Part shown: positions 5,791 to 14,388 of the stretch, piece by piece | Numbering within the stretch: position 1 is the first letter of the stretch | How the letters are laid out: each line of letters starts with the position of its first letter | From: CAZRAL01 sp964598005 | Lineage (GTDB): Bacteria; Pseudomonadota; Gammaproteobacteria; Burkholderiales; Usitatibacteraceae | Assembly: GCA_964598005.1 (NCBI GenBank) | Contig: CAZRAL010000027.1 | Coordinates: 1 to 34,310 of the forward strand | DNA length: 34,310 nucleotides | Direction: 5' to 3' | The notes under the pieces: model-generated | The model's input: only the letters and a program-made list of their open reading frames with translations | The model's database searches: none | What the model was told of the DNA's origin: nothing | Translations under genes and position numbers: made by a program

Positions 5791-6777
5791 ATGTTCGCAT
5801 TCGCGCTCCGCCGCCTGTTCCAATCCAGTTTCGTTCTGGTGGCGATGTCGTTGCTGGTCTTCATCGGTGTTTATGCCATCGGTAATCCGATTGATTTGCT
5901 GGTGAATCCGCAGGCGGATGAAGTGGAGCGTGCCCGCGCTACCGTTGCGCTGGGGCTGGATCAACCACTGTTCGCCCAATACGGGCGCTTCCTCACCGGG
6001 GCGCTGTCGGGGGATTTGGGGCGCTCGTTTGTTTTCAACATCCCCGCGTTGCAACTGATTCTGGATCGCCTGCCCGCAACCATCGAGCTGGCTTTTTGCG
6101 CCATGCTGATAGCCGTCGCGCTGGGTATTCCGTTGGGCTTGTTGGCCGGTTTAAAACCGGATTCGTGGATCGGCCGCAGCATTATGGCCGGCTCGATCGT
6201 CGGCTTTTCGCTGCCCACTTTTTGGGTGGGCCTGGTGCTAATCATGTTTTTTTCGGTGTATCTCGGCTGGCTGCCGTCGAACGGGCGCGGTGAAACCGTA
6301 ACCGTGCTGGGCATTCCGCTCAGCTTTCTCACCCTCGATGGGCTGGCGCATCTTTTCATGCCCGCCCTCAACCTGGCCCTGTTCAAACTCTCGCTGTTGA
6401 TTCGCCTGACCCGCTCGGGCGTGCGCGAGGCGTTGTTGCAGGACTACATCAAATTTGCCCGCGCCAAGGGGCTTTCCAATTCGCGCGTGATCGGCGTACA
6501 CGTGCTGAAAAATATTTTGATTCCGATTGTCACCGTGATCGGTCTGGAATTCGGCAGTGTGATTGCCTTTGCCATCGTGACCGAATCGATTTTCGCCTGG
6601 CCCGGCACCGGCAAGCTGCTGATCGATTCGATCAATCAGCTCGACCGTCCGGTGATCGTGGCCTACCTGATGGTGATCGTGTTTTTATTTATCATCATCA
6701 ACTTTGTGGTGGATGTCGTGTATTCACTGCTCGATCCACGGGTGCGTGCAGGCAGCCAAACGGCGGGCGCCCATTGA
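5791..6777 (+). CDS. ABC transporter permease, DppB type
   Basis: This 328-residue inner-membrane protein has about six transmembrane segments: the first at 9–29 after a short FALRRLFQS start, the rest between 95 and 318. A large periplasmic loop after the first segment is characteristic of DppB/OppB. The cytoplasmic loop with the EAA motif (REALLQDYIKFARAKGLS, about 211–228), which docks on the ATPases, is intact, as is the C-terminal YSLLDPRVR. It begins 13 nt after the binding-protein stop, so the two are co-transcribed. Confidence 0.95.
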   Translation: MFAFALRRLFQSSFVLVAMSLLVFIGVYAIGNPIDLLVNPQADEVERARATVALGLDQPLFAQYGRFLTGALSGDLGRSFVFNIPALQLILDRLPATIELAFCAMLIAVALGIPLGLLAGLKPDSWIGRSIMAGSIVGFSLPTFWVGLVLIMFFSVYLGWLPSNGRGETVTVLGIPLSFLTLDGLAHLFMPALNLALFKLSLLIRLTRSGVREALLQDYIKFARAKGLSNSRVIGVHVLKNILIPIVTVIGLEFGSVIAFAIVTESIFAWPGTGKLLIDSINQLDRPVIVAYLMVIVFLFIIINFVVDVVYSLLDPRVRAGSQTAGAH

Positions 6778-6781
6778 CATC

Positions 6782-7660
6782 ATGACCGAGCAAACGCCTT
6801 TGCGCCGTTTTTGCTGCGAATTCGCCGAATCGAAACTGGCGCTGCTCGGTCTTGCGCTGCTGGTAACGGTGACGCTGGCCGCGCTGTTCGCACCCGTGAT
6901 CTCGCCGCAAAATCCCTACGATCAAGCGCAGCTCGATTTGCTGGACAGCAAGCTGCCGCCGGGTACCGCTTCCAGCGCGGGCAACACCTATCTGCTGGGC
7001 ACCGACGATCTGGGGCGCGATATGCTGTCCGGCATTTTTTATGGCCTGCGCATTTCGCTGGGGGTGGGCGTATTGAGCACGCTGTTTGCGCTGACCATCG
7101 GTCTGTTTTTCGGCTTGATCGCCGCTTACTTCGGCGGCTGGATCGATGCCCTCGTCATGCGCGTGGTAGACCTCCAGCTTTCATTCCCCGCCATTCTGAT
7201 TGCGCTGATTTTGCTGGCGGTATTTGGTCAGGGCGTGGATAAAGTCATCATTGCCTTGATTACCGTGCAATGGGCCTATTACGCGCGCACCGTGCGCGCC
7301 ACCGCGCTGGTGGAAAAACACAAGGAATACATCGAGGCCGCGCAGGTGCTGGCGCTGGGCAAGCCGCGCATCCTGTTTCGCCATATGCTACCCAACTGCC
7401 TGCCCCCGCTGATCGTGGTGGCGACGGTACAGGTGGCGCACGCGATTTCGCTGGAGGCGACGCTGTCGTTTCTGGGGCTGGGGCTGCCGATCACCGAACC
7501 GTCGCTGGGCCTGTTGATCTCCAACGGATTCAGCTATTTGATGAGCGGTAAATACTGGATCAGTTTTTATCCGGGCCTGGCGTTGCTCATCACCATTGTC
7601 TCGATCAATCTGGTGGCCGATCAATTGCGCGATGTGTTGAATCCGCGACTGAAAAAATGA
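6782..7660 (+). CDS. ABC transporter permease, DppC type
   Basis: This is the 292-residue second half of the channel. The start MTEQTPLRRF at 6782 is chosen, 4 nt after the stop of the DppB-type gene; an upstream in-frame ATG would overlap that gene by 74 nt and encode non-homologous sequence. The N-terminal cytosolic helix and first membrane segment (16–38) are followed by the periplasmic HPLGTDDLGRD-like motif (here LLGTDDLGRDMLSG), five more membrane segments, the EAA loop EYIEAAQVLALGKPRILFRH, and the C-terminal DQLRDVLNPRL, all typical of DppC/OppC. Confidence 0.95.
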   Translation: MTEQTPLRRFCCEFAESKLALLGLALLVTVTLAALFAPVISPQNPYDQAQLDLLDSKLPPGTASSAGNTYLLGTDDLGRDMLSGIFYGLRISLGVGVLSTLFALTIGLFFGLIAAYFGGWIDALVMRVVDLQLSFPAILIALILLAVFGQGVDKVIIALITVQWAYYARTVRATALVEKHKEYIEAAQVLALGKPRILFRHMLPNCLPPLIVVATVQVAHAISLEATLSFLGLGLPITEPSLGLLISNGFSYLMSGKYWISFYPGLALLITIVSINLVADQLRDVLNPRLKK

Positions 7661-7677
7661 GTTATCAAAACTCCAAT

Positions 7678-7726
7678 ATTGGCGCGCTTTTTGGGGCATT
7701 TTTGGCTGAAAAGCCGCGCCAATGCT
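7678..7726. repeat. Inverted repeat between permease and ATPase genes
   Basis: The arms attggcgcg (7678–7686) and cgcgccaat (7715–7723) form a perfect 9-bp stem over a 28-nt T- and G-rich loop, within a 94-nt gap in an otherwise compact operon. The right arm read on the minus strand (agcattggcgcggctttt) closely matches 27172–27192. It may attenuate transcription or protect the upstream mRNA. Confidence 0.5.
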
Positions 7727-7754
7727 GGTGTTTTAATTTTCGACGAGTATTGCG

Positions 7755-8723
7755 GTGAGCAACGTTCTCGAAATCGAAAATCTGCGCACGCATTTTTTCA
7801 CCAAGGCCGGGGTGGTCAAGGCGGTGGACGACGTGTCGCTGTCGGTGGCGCGCGGCAAAATTCTCGGTCTGGTGGGTGAGTCAGGTTCCGGCAAATCGAT
7901 GACCGGCTATTCGATCATGGGTTTGATCGATGTGCCGGGGCGCATCGTTGGCGGCAGGATCGTGCTGAATGGTCAGGACATTACTTCGCTTCCCGCAGAC
8001 CAGTGGCGCACCTTGCGCGGCAATCGCGTGGCGATGATTTTTCAGGACCCGATGATGACGCTGAACCCGGTGCTGCGCATCGATACACAGATGATCGAAG
8101 CCGTCACCGCGCATCACCGCATCGGCAAACAGGCGGCGCGCGAACGCTGCCGCGCCGCGCTGGTGCAGGTGGGGATTGCCTCGCCCGACGAGCGACTGCG
8201 CGCCTATCCGCACCAATTTTCCGGGGGCATGCGGCAGCGGGTGGCGATTGCCATCGCACTGCTCAACAAACCCGATCTCATCATCGCCGACGAGCCGACC
8301 ACTGCGCTCGACGTAACCATTCAGGGGCAGATTCTGTTTGAAATGCAGAAGCTGTGCCGCGAATCGGGTACGGCGCTCATCTGGATCACGCACGATCTTG
8401 CGGTGGTCGCCGGGCTGGCCGACGACATCGCCGTGATGTACGCGGGCAAAGTGGTCGAAAGCGGCCCCGTTTCAGCCGTGCTGGATCAGCCGCTACACCC
8501 TTACACGCGCGGGTTGCTGGAGTCGGTACCCAGCCGCAATCAAAAAGGCGCGCCACTGAAACAAATCCCCGGCATGGCGCCCTCGCTGCTCACCATCGAC
8601 GCGGGTTGTGCCTTCCGCGAGCGCTGCCGCCATCCTGCCCGCACCGCAGTGTGTGCGGCCGCTCCGCCTCTCATCGCCCCGCAAGCGGGGCACACCGTTC
8701 GCTGTTACTTTCCGCCATCATGA
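7755..8723 (+). CDS. ABC transporter ATPase, DppD type
   Basis: A complete ABC ATPase of 322 residues: Walker A GESGSGKS at 41–48, Q-loop MIFQDPMMTLNP, signature FSGGMRQRVAIAIAL, Walker B LIIADEPTTALD and H-loop ITHDLAVV. The C-terminal extension with CAFRERCRHPARTAVC marks the oligopeptide/dipeptide subgroup; in DppD-like proteins such cysteine motifs can bind an iron–sulfur cluster, though that is not shown here. The start is GTG at 7755; no ATG precedes the conserved LEIENLRTHF strand. Confidence 0.94.
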   Translation: MSNVLEIENLRTHFFTKAGVVKAVDDVSLSVARGKILGLVGESGSGKSMTGYSIMGLIDVPGRIVGGRIVLNGQDITSLPADQWRTLRGNRVAMIFQDPMMTLNPVLRIDTQMIEAVTAHHRIGKQAARERCRAALVQVGIASPDERLRAYPHQFSGGMRQRVAIAIALLNKPDLIIADEPTTALDVTIQGQILFEMQKLCRESGTALIWITHDLAVVAGLADDIAVMYAGKVVESGPVSAVLDQPLHPYTRGLLESVPSRNQKGAPLKQIPGMAPSLLTIDAGCAFRERCRHPARTAVCAAAPPLIAPQAGHTVRCYFPPS

Positions 8724-9715
8724 GCGCGCTGCTTGAACTGAAAAATATTTCCAGGCGTTTTTCCCGGCCGCTCGATCTGGCAGGCAAAATCGCGCAAAAA
8801 CTGGGCGCGGCCATGCGCGAAGAAACCGTGCACGCGCTCGATCATGTCGATCTGGCCATCCAGCCGGGCGAAGTGGTCGGTCTGGCGGGCGAATCGGGCT
8901 GCGGCAAATCTACACTGGGCCGCATCATTGTGGGCCTGCACCAGCCAAGCGAGGGCGAACGCTGGTGGAAGGGTATCGAAGTGGGCACGATGTCCGCCGC
9001 CGCCCGGCGCGCCATACAGCTGCAAATGCAGATGATTTTTCAGGATCCCTACGCCTCGTTGAATCCGCGTTATCGCGTGGAAGACATCGTGGGCGAAGCA
9101 CCGCGCGTGCATGGGCTGATCGATGCCAAACAAAAACGCGATTACGTTGCCGCCATGCTGCAAAAAGTCGGGCTGGACGCGGGGCTGTCGCGGCGCTTTC
9201 CGCATCAATTCTCCGGCGGCCAGCGCGCGCGCATCGGCATCGCCCGGGCGCTGGCGGTCAAGCCGGAGTTTCTGGTCTGCGACGAGGCCGTCGCCGCGCT
9301 CGATGTGTCGATTCAAGCGCAGGTACTGAACCTGTTCATGGCGCTGCGTGAAGAATTCAAACTCACCTATCTTTTTATCAGCCACGACCTGAGCGTAGTG
9401 CGCCATCTCTCCGATCGTGTGGTCATCATGTATCTGGGCCGCGTGGTTGAATCCGCGCCGGCCGAAGAATTATTCGCCCGGCCCAATCATCCTTATACGC
9501 AGGGACTGCTGGCCGAAGTACCGCGACTGGATGTGCGCAAAAAAGACTTCGTCGCAATTCGTGGCGAAATCCCGTCGCCGCTCGATCCGCCGGGCGGCTG
9601 CCATTTTCATCCGCGCTGCCCGCATGCCATGGCGCAATGCCGCAGCGTGGCGCCTGTTTTAAAATCCATTGCGCCGCTACACTTTTCGGCGTGTCATCTC
9701 AACGAACAAGCATAG
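8720..9715 (+). CDS. ABC transporter ATPase, DppF type
   Basis: This 331-residue partner ATPase overlaps the previous gene by 4 nt (ATGA), a sign of coupled translation. The frame stays open for 122 codons upstream, but those codons overlap the DppD-type gene and encode arginine-rich nonsense, so the start is MSALLELKNI. Motifs: Walker A GESGCGKS at 57–64, MIFQDPYASLNPR, signature FSGGQRARIGIARAL, Walker B FLVCDEAVAALD (the A for P is usual in DppF), ISHDLSVV, and the C-terminal CHFHPRCPHAMAQC cysteine motif. An insertion between the first strand and Walker A (about 14–35) includes an AGKIAQKLGA helix also seen in some relatives. Confidence 0.94.
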   Translation: MSALLELKNISRRFSRPLDLAGKIAQKLGAAMREETVHALDHVDLAIQPGEVVGLAGESGCGKSTLGRIIVGLHQPSEGERWWKGIEVGTMSAAARRAIQLQMQMIFQDPYASLNPRYRVEDIVGEAPRVHGLIDAKQKRDYVAAMLQKVGLDAGLSRRFPHQFSGGQRARIGIARALAVKPEFLVCDEAVAALDVSIQAQVLNLFMALREEFKLTYLFISHDLSVVRHLSDRVVIMYLGRVVESAPAEELFARPNHPYTQGLLAEVPRLDVRKKDFVAIRGEIPSPLDPPGGCHFHPRCPHAMAQCRSVAPVLKSIAPLHFSACHLNEQA

Positions 9716-9721
9716 GTTTTT

Positions 9722-10624
9722 ATGTCCTCTTCCTTCACACCCGTCATCGTTACCCCTTCGCGTACCGCGCATGAACACGACGTGCCGGTGGTTTTTGATT
9801 CGCCGCATAGCGGCCAGATTTATCCCGATGATTTTGCGTCGGTCGTCGATCCGCTGGTATTGCGTCAGGCCGAAGATACCCATGTCGATACCCTGTACGG
9901 TGCTGCGCCCGACCAGGGGGCGGTGCTGATCGCGGCACAATTTCCGCGCAGCTATATCGACCCCAATCGCTCGCTGCTCGACATCGATCAGGCGCTGCTG
10001 TCGGCGCCGTGGCCAGGGCCGATCAATGCTTCGAAAAAAACCGCCAAGGGCATCGGCCTGGTCTGGCGCAAACTCGACTCGGGTGAAGATATCTACAACC
10101 GCCAACTGACTGTGGCGGAGGTGCAAAAACGCATCGCCGATTGCTACGCGCCGTATCACAAAGCGGTGCGCGATGCGATCAACGCTGCGCATGCGCACTA
10201 CGGCGCGGTGTGGCACCTCAACTGCCATTCGATGCCGGCAGTATCAGGTCAGATTTCGGAGGAAGGGCCGGGGGTGGCGCGCACCGACTTCGTGCTGGGC
10301 GACCGCGACCACACCAGCTGCGCGCCGGAATTTACCGCCTTCGTTGCCACCTCCTTGCGAGGCTTCGGCTACGAGGTGAAAATCAACGATCCCTATAAAG
10401 GCGTGGAGTTGGTGCGCGCCTATTCCGACCCGGCCGAGCAGCGCCATTCGTTGCAGATCGAAGTAAACCGCCGCCTGTACATGGATGAAAAAACCCGCGC
10501 ACCCAATGCCAATTTTACTGCGCTGAAAAACCATCTCACTCAACTCATTGCGGCCATCGCTGAGTATGCACGCCAACATAGACCGGAACAGGGGCATCAT
10601 CACGATTGCGGACATGATCACTAG
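9722..10624 (+). CDS. N-formylglutamate amidohydrolase family protein
   Basis: This 300-residue enzyme belongs to the FGase (HutG-type) family, which hydrolyses N-formylglutamate to glutamate and formate in histidine catabolism; other members act on related N-acyl amino acids. Visible motifs: VPVVFDSPHSGQIYP, a DTHVDTLY segment, FPRSYIDPNR, WHLNCHSMP (metal ligands) and QIEVNRRLYMDE. A histidine-rich tail (GHHHDCGHDH) could bind metal. It starts 6 nt after the DppF-type gene, so it belongs to the importer operon. No hut genes are nearby, which argues against routine histidine breakdown and for a substrate delivered by the transporter. Confidence 0.87.
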   Translation: MSSSFTPVIVTPSRTAHEHDVPVVFDSPHSGQIYPDDFASVVDPLVLRQAEDTHVDTLYGAAPDQGAVLIAAQFPRSYIDPNRSLLDIDQALLSAPWPGPINASKKTAKGIGLVWRKLDSGEDIYNRQLTVAEVQKRIADCYAPYHKAVRDAINAAHAHYGAVWHLNCHSMPAVSGQISEEGPGVARTDFVLGDRDHTSCAPEFTAFVATSLRGFGYEVKINDPYKGVELVRAYSDPAEQRHSLQIEVNRRLYMDEKTRAPNANFTALKNHLTQLIAAIAEYARQHRPEQGHHHDCGHDH

Positions 10625-10638
10625 GAAACCTCTCTCTC

Positions 10639-11175
10639 ATGGCCTCATTCAACGACTCGCTAAACGTATTCGAAACAAAAGAAGCTGTCCGCTATGCGGG
10701 CGCGCTATTCCAGGAATCGTTCAACAGTGCTTTCCCTGTCCCAACCGCGTATCCTATTCTGGAAACGCAAATCCAGCCCGAAGACTGGCGGCAGTTTGTC
10801 GCGATCTATACGTGGCCAGATGGAACCGCGGAATGCGTGGGATTCTGTAACTGGATCAAATACAAGGACGTCTATTTGGAGGGCGGACTCGCGGTTCAAA
10901 AAAATTTCTATCGCCGCTTGCCTAAGCCTGATTTTGCTGAATGCGCCGCGCGTGGGGGTATCGCGCAAATCATGATGGAAACTGCGGCAACGCAACTAAC
11001 AGATTGCGCGGCGTGGTTTGGCTATTGCGGTGACCCGAAAGCGCTGCAGGTCGATTTGCGGGTGGGGTATATCCGTACTGAACATCCCTATCTCATCGTG
11101 AAATGGGTGCGGACGTTGCCTGTGGCTACGATGCAAAAGTGGATTGATGATGTCGCAAGGATCGGCCCATTTTAG
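10639..11175 (+). CDS. Unknown protein, possibly GNAT-fold
   Basis: This 178-residue soluble protein has no signal peptide. The middle has strands around CVGFCNWIKYKDVYLEGGLAV, and the end contains GYIRTEHPYLIVKWVRTL. This pattern (a strand on the substrate side, then a late beta-alpha unit with G-Y/F and a final strand) recalls acetyltransferase-like folds, but the acetyl-CoA loop (Q/R-x-x-G-x-G/A) is not clear, so the call is tentative. It sits 14 nt after the amidohydrolase gene and shares 1 nt with the deacetylase gene, making a role in the same pathway likely. Confidence 0.6.
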   Translation: MASFNDSLNVFETKEAVRYAGALFQESFNSAFPVPTAYPILETQIQPEDWRQFVAIYTWPDGTAECVGFCNWIKYKDVYLEGGLAVQKNFYRRLPKPDFAECAARGGIAQIMMETAATQLTDCAAWFGYCGDPKALQVDLRVGYIRTEHPYLIVKWVRTLPVATMQKWIDDVARIGPF

Positions 11176-12020
11176 TGGCTAGCGATTACATGGCTGTCAT
11201 CCCCATCCTCACTTATCACTCGTTAAACATCGCGGGTAACGACTATCTTGGCAACGATCACGTTGCATTTCGCGAAGATCTGCAGTTACTCACTGCCCTT
11301 GGATGGCGAGTTGTTCCGGTGGTTGAACTTGTTCGGCTGCTTACCGGGCCAAACACAGCCTGGCCAGACAAATGCGTGGCGATCACTTTCGACGACGGCA
11401 CCAATTTCGATTTTGAAGATTTGCCGCATCCATCGGCCGGATTGCAGCGAAGCATGTTCAACATCATGCGTGACTTCACAGCGGCCAACCCTGGTACACC
11501 GATGCACGCTACTTCATTCGTGATCGCATCGCGCGCTGCGCGCGAAATTCTGGATCGCACTTGCATTCTCGGACATGGATGGTGGAGCGATGGCTGGTGG
11601 CCGCTCGCCGTGGCATCAGGGTTTATGCATATAGCCAATCACAGTTGGGACCATTGTCACGATTCGTTGCCGGCCATTGCCCAGCGCGACCAATTGAAAA
11701 GCACGTTCGCCGGCGTTGATAACAAAGCCGATGCGGATGCCCAGATCAAAGCTGCGGCAGAGACTATCGCGCGGATCGCGCCGAATCCCGGCATGAGTTT
11801 GTTGGCGTTCCCTTACGGAACCGCGAATCCTTACTTACTTGAAGAATACCTGCCGCGGCAGGCTAAAACCGGGGGAGGGCAGTTCGTGCAGGCGGCATTT
11901 TCAACTGAGCCTGCAGCGGTCACTCGCCACACAAACCGCTGGTGGATACCACGCTATGTTTGCGGGCATCATTGGAAATCGAGCGATGAACTAAAGGCGA
12001 TTTTGCGCGATGCAACATGA
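11175..12020 (+). CDS. Polysaccharide deacetylase (NodB) family protein
   Basis: A 281-residue protein with the NodB-domain order: an early IPILTYHSL strand, TFDDG (first motif, catalytic base and metal aspartate) at about 74–78, and NHSWDH (the HSxxH metal motif), with later AFPYGTANPY. Family members are metal-dependent amide hydrolases that remove acetyl groups, from sugars or small amides. There is no signal peptide, so it acts in the cytoplasm; this points to a small imported substrate rather than cell wall. The start is GTG at 11175, overlapping the previous stop; ATG at 11190 is an alternative. Confidence 0.82.
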   Translation: MASDYMAVIPILTYHSLNIAGNDYLGNDHVAFREDLQLLTALGWRVVPVVELVRLLTGPNTAWPDKCVAITFDDGTNFDFEDLPHPSAGLQRSMFNIMRDFTAANPGTPMHATSFVIASRAAREILDRTCILGHGWWSDGWWPLAVASGFMHIANHSWDHCHDSLPAIAQRDQLKSTFAGVDNKADADAQIKAAAETIARIAPNPGMSLLAFPYGTANPYLLEEYLPRQAKTGGGQFVQAAFSTEPAAVTRHTNRWWIPRYVCGHHWKSSDELKAILRDAT

Positions 12021-12976
12021 TTAACCCAGTGCAAGTGGAATTGCAGGCGCCGGATATCTCCGCTTACAAAAACGGCAACACCGGTATTGATTACGTCACC
12101 ACCTTCGACTCCGGCAAACCTGGCCCGCATATCACGATTAACGCAATCACCCACGGCAACGAAATCTGCGGGGCCATCGCGCTCGACCGGTTGTTCAAAA
12201 CAAACGTGCGGCCGCGGCGCGGCAAATTGACCTTGTCGTTCGCCAATGTTGACGCTTTTCTGCGCTTCGATCCATGCGAGCCACATCTCTCGCGTTATGT
12301 CGACGAAGACTTCAACCGCGTGTGGGCACCGGAAACATTGGACGGCTCGCGTGACTCGGTCGAATTGCGCCGCGCGCGCACCTTGCGCCCGCTCATCGAC
12401 CAGACCGATCTGCTGCTCGATATTCATTCCATGCACGACCCGCATGGCCCACTGATGCTGAGCGGCCCGCTCGACAAAGGCATTGCTCTGGCGCGCCAGG
12501 TCGGCATTCCGCAATACATCGTTGCCGATCACGGCCACGCCAATGGCACCCGCATGCGTGATTACGGCGGCTTCGGCGACCCTGGTTCACCCAAGAACGC
12601 ATTGCTGGTCGAATGCGGGCAGCATTGGGAGCGTTATGCTGCGCAAGTGGCGTGGCAGTGCGTCTGGCGATTTTTGCGCGCAGCCGGCAGCGTGGATGAC
12701 GATGTTGCGGCTGCGCACATCGATCCCGTTACGCCTCCTGTCCAACGCATGGCGCATGTCACCGACGCGGTGATAGCGCATAGCAAAAATTTCAAATTCG
12801 CAGCAGGTTTGCACGGATTGTCCATTGTTGCCAAACAGGGCGATTTGATCGGCCATGACGATGGCAAGCCTGTGAAGGCACCGTACGACAATTGCGTGCT
12901 GATCATGCCAACACTTGTGCATGTAAAATCGGGCTTGACCGTGGTGCGATTGGGCCGGCTTGAGTCATCGTTATAG
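12017..12976 (+). CDS. Succinylglutamate desuccinylase / aspartoacylase family protein
   Basis: A 319-residue zinc hydrolase of the AstE/AspA family, which removes the acyl group from N-acyl amino acids. The metal and catalytic motifs are all visible: ITHGNEICG (zinc His and Glu, about 50–58), DEDFNRVW (Asp-Phe-Asn-Arg), LLDIHSMHDP (third zinc ligand) and LLVECGQHW (catalytic Glu). It overlaps the deacetylase gene by 4 nt and abuts the acetyltransferase gene. The exact acyl group is unknown. With the amidohydrolase and the deacetylase this is the third putative deacylase in the operon. Confidence 0.85.
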   Translation: MINPVQVELQAPDISAYKNGNTGIDYVTTFDSGKPGPHITINAITHGNEICGAIALDRLFKTNVRPRRGKLTLSFANVDAFLRFDPCEPHLSRYVDEDFNRVWAPETLDGSRDSVELRRARTLRPLIDQTDLLLDIHSMHDPHGPLMLSGPLDKGIALARQVGIPQYIVADHGHANGTRMRDYGGFGDPGSPKNALLVECGQHWERYAAQVAWQCVWRFLRAAGSVDDDVAAAHIDPVTPPVQRMAHVTDAVIAHSKNFKFAAGLHGLSIVAKQGDLIGHDDGKPVKAPYDNCVLIMPTLVHVKSGLTVVRLGRLESSL

Positions 12977-13483
12977 ATGATCATTCGCCGCCTTATCGCC
13001 GAAGACGCACTGCGCTACTGGCAAACCCGCAATGCCGGGCTGCAAGAACTCCCGTATGCGTTCACCAGTTCGTATCAGGAAGGGTTGGCACTGGCGCCCG
13101 AAGTGCTCGCCAAACGATTCGGCGGCGCAGATTCAGACGATTTCGTACTGGGAGCCTTCGGCTTGTCGGGTGAACTGGCAGGCTCTGTGGGTTTTCAGCG
13201 CGAAGCGCGTGAAAAAAACCGGCATCGGGGAACCTTGATCGGTATGTATGTGACGCCGCCTTTTCGAAGTCACGGTCTGGGCAAAAAACTGGCACTGGCT
13301 TTGATCGAACAAGCCCGTGCGATCGATGGACTGGAACAGATCAATTTGACTGTTACCCATTGCAACGAAAGCGCACGCCAGCTTTATCTGCAGCTGGGCT
13401 TTATGCCGTTCGGCATCGAGCGCCGTGCGATCAAAGTCGATGGTGTTTATTACGATAAAGAATATATGGCGTTGATGCTGTAG
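12977..13483 (+). CDS. GNAT-family N-acetyltransferase
   Basis: A 168-residue acetyl-CoA-dependent transferase. The typical order is present: N-terminal MIIRRLIAEDA, a central GSVGFQRE strand, then RGTLIGMYVTPPFRSHGLGKKLALALIEQA (the acetyl-CoA-binding R-x-x-G-x-G loop, here RSHGLG, about 95–100) and a late NLTVTHCNESARQLYLQLGFMPFG. It starts directly after the aspartoacylase stop. Its 3' end (13425–13471) is repeated exactly at 14389–14435, after the methyltransferase gene. Acceptor substrate unknown. Confidence 0.87.
   Translation: MIIRRLIAEDALRYWQTRNAGLQELPYAFTSSYQEGLALAPEVLAKRFGGADSDDFVLGAFGLSGELAGSVGFQREAREKNRHRGTLIGMYVTPPFRSHGLGKKLALALIEQARAIDGLEQINLTVTHCNESARQLYLQLGFMPFGIERRAIKVDGVYYDKEYMALML
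13425..13471 (+). repeat. 47-bp direct repeat, copy 1 (inside GNAT gene)
   Basis: This segment encodes residues near the end of the acetyltransferase (AIKVDGVYYDKEYMA). It is identical over 47 bases to 14389–14435, and the two copies flank the methyltransferase gene. Confidence 0.92.
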
Positions 13484-13542
13484 TTAGTTATTGGCAATCT
13501 TCACGTAAAATTCAAACATTAACTGAAAACAAGCGAGCAAAC

Positions 13543-14385
13543 ATGTTCTCCAAGATCGCAGCGTTTTTTTCTTCGCTTTCTGGAAATCAGAAAAAAGGCC
13601 ATGAGGCCGATGCGGCGAACGCCCCCAGAAATTGCGAACTGTCAAACAAGACCGATCCTCTTGAGCCCATGATTCCTGATATCTCCATCGCGAACTACGT
13701 CGGTGGCGGCGATCGGGAACAATTCAAGATAATTGGCTTGATGATGGTGGATTGGTTCAAGACCCATGGTGATCTGAAGCCTGCTGAGGATGTCCTCGAA
13801 GTTGGCTGCGGCATTGGTCGAATCGCCATTCCGCTTACCCAATACCTGACTAAAGGCACTTACGTCGGTTTCGATATTGTGCGCCACGGCATCGAATGGT
13901 GCCAACAGCAGGTTACACCACGACATCCAAACTTCACATTCTTTGTGGCTGATGTTCACAATCAGTACTACCACCCCGAAGGCCGTTATGCCGCTTCTGA
14001 ATATAAATTTCCCTTTCCAGACGGCAGCTTTGATTTTGTTTTTCTAACCTCGGTTTTTACCCATATGCTGCCGAAAGATTTGGAGCGCTATGCCGCCGAG
14101 ATCGGCCGTGTTTTGCGACCAGGCGGACGTTGTTTTTGTACTGCCTATATTATTTCAGCCGAGGCACGTGCCCATCTGGATCGTGGAGCCAGCCACCGGA
14201 TGTTCCAGCCTGAAAACGGGTATTGGACGGACATGCCGAGCAATCCCGAAGCTGCCGTAGCTTATCCAGACGAATATTTGATGGATGTCTTCAAACGTTC
14301 CTCTTTGGAAATCAGTAAAGTTATTCCGGGCGAATGGTGGAAAAACCAATTTGCGCAGGATATCCTGGTAGCTAAAAAAGTGTAA
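13543..14385 (+). CDS. SAM-dependent methyltransferase (class I)
   Basis: A 280-residue enzyme with the Rossmann-like methyltransferase core: SAM-binding loop VLEVGCGIGRIA at about 84–95, the acidic FDI after strand 2, FPFPDGSFDFVFLTSVFTHM (motif around strand 4), and EIGRVLRPGGRCFCT (post-motif III). An N-terminal 40-residue tail is polar and low in conservation signals. The acceptor is unknown. It lies 59 nt after the acetyltransferase gene and is flanked by direct repeats of that gene's 3' end, so it may have arrived separately from the rest of the operon. Confidence 0.88.
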   Translation: MFSKIAAFFSSLSGNQKKGHEADAANAPRNCELSNKTDPLEPMIPDISIANYVGGGDREQFKIIGLMMVDWFKTHGDLKPAEDVLEVGCGIGRIAIPLTQYLTKGTYVGFDIVRHGIEWCQQQVTPRHPNFTFFVADVHNQYYHPEGRYAASEYKFPFPDGSFDFVFLTSVFTHMLPKDLERYAAEIGRVLRPGGRCFCTAYIISAEARAHLDRGASHRMFQPENGYWTDMPSNPEAAVAYPDEYLMDVFKRSSLEISKVIPGEWWKNQFAQDILVAKKV

Positions 14386-14388
14386 GCT

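Noticed and set aside
8354..8719. Long N-terminal extension in frame with the DppF-type ATPase
   Set aside because: It overlaps the DppD-type gene entirely, encodes arginine-rich sequence without homology, and the ATGA overlap at 8720 gives a standard coupled start.
8705..9406. 233-codon open frame on the minus strand
   Set aside because: Mirror frame of a conserved ATPase gene; composition (many His, Gln, Arg) is that of an antisense shadow.
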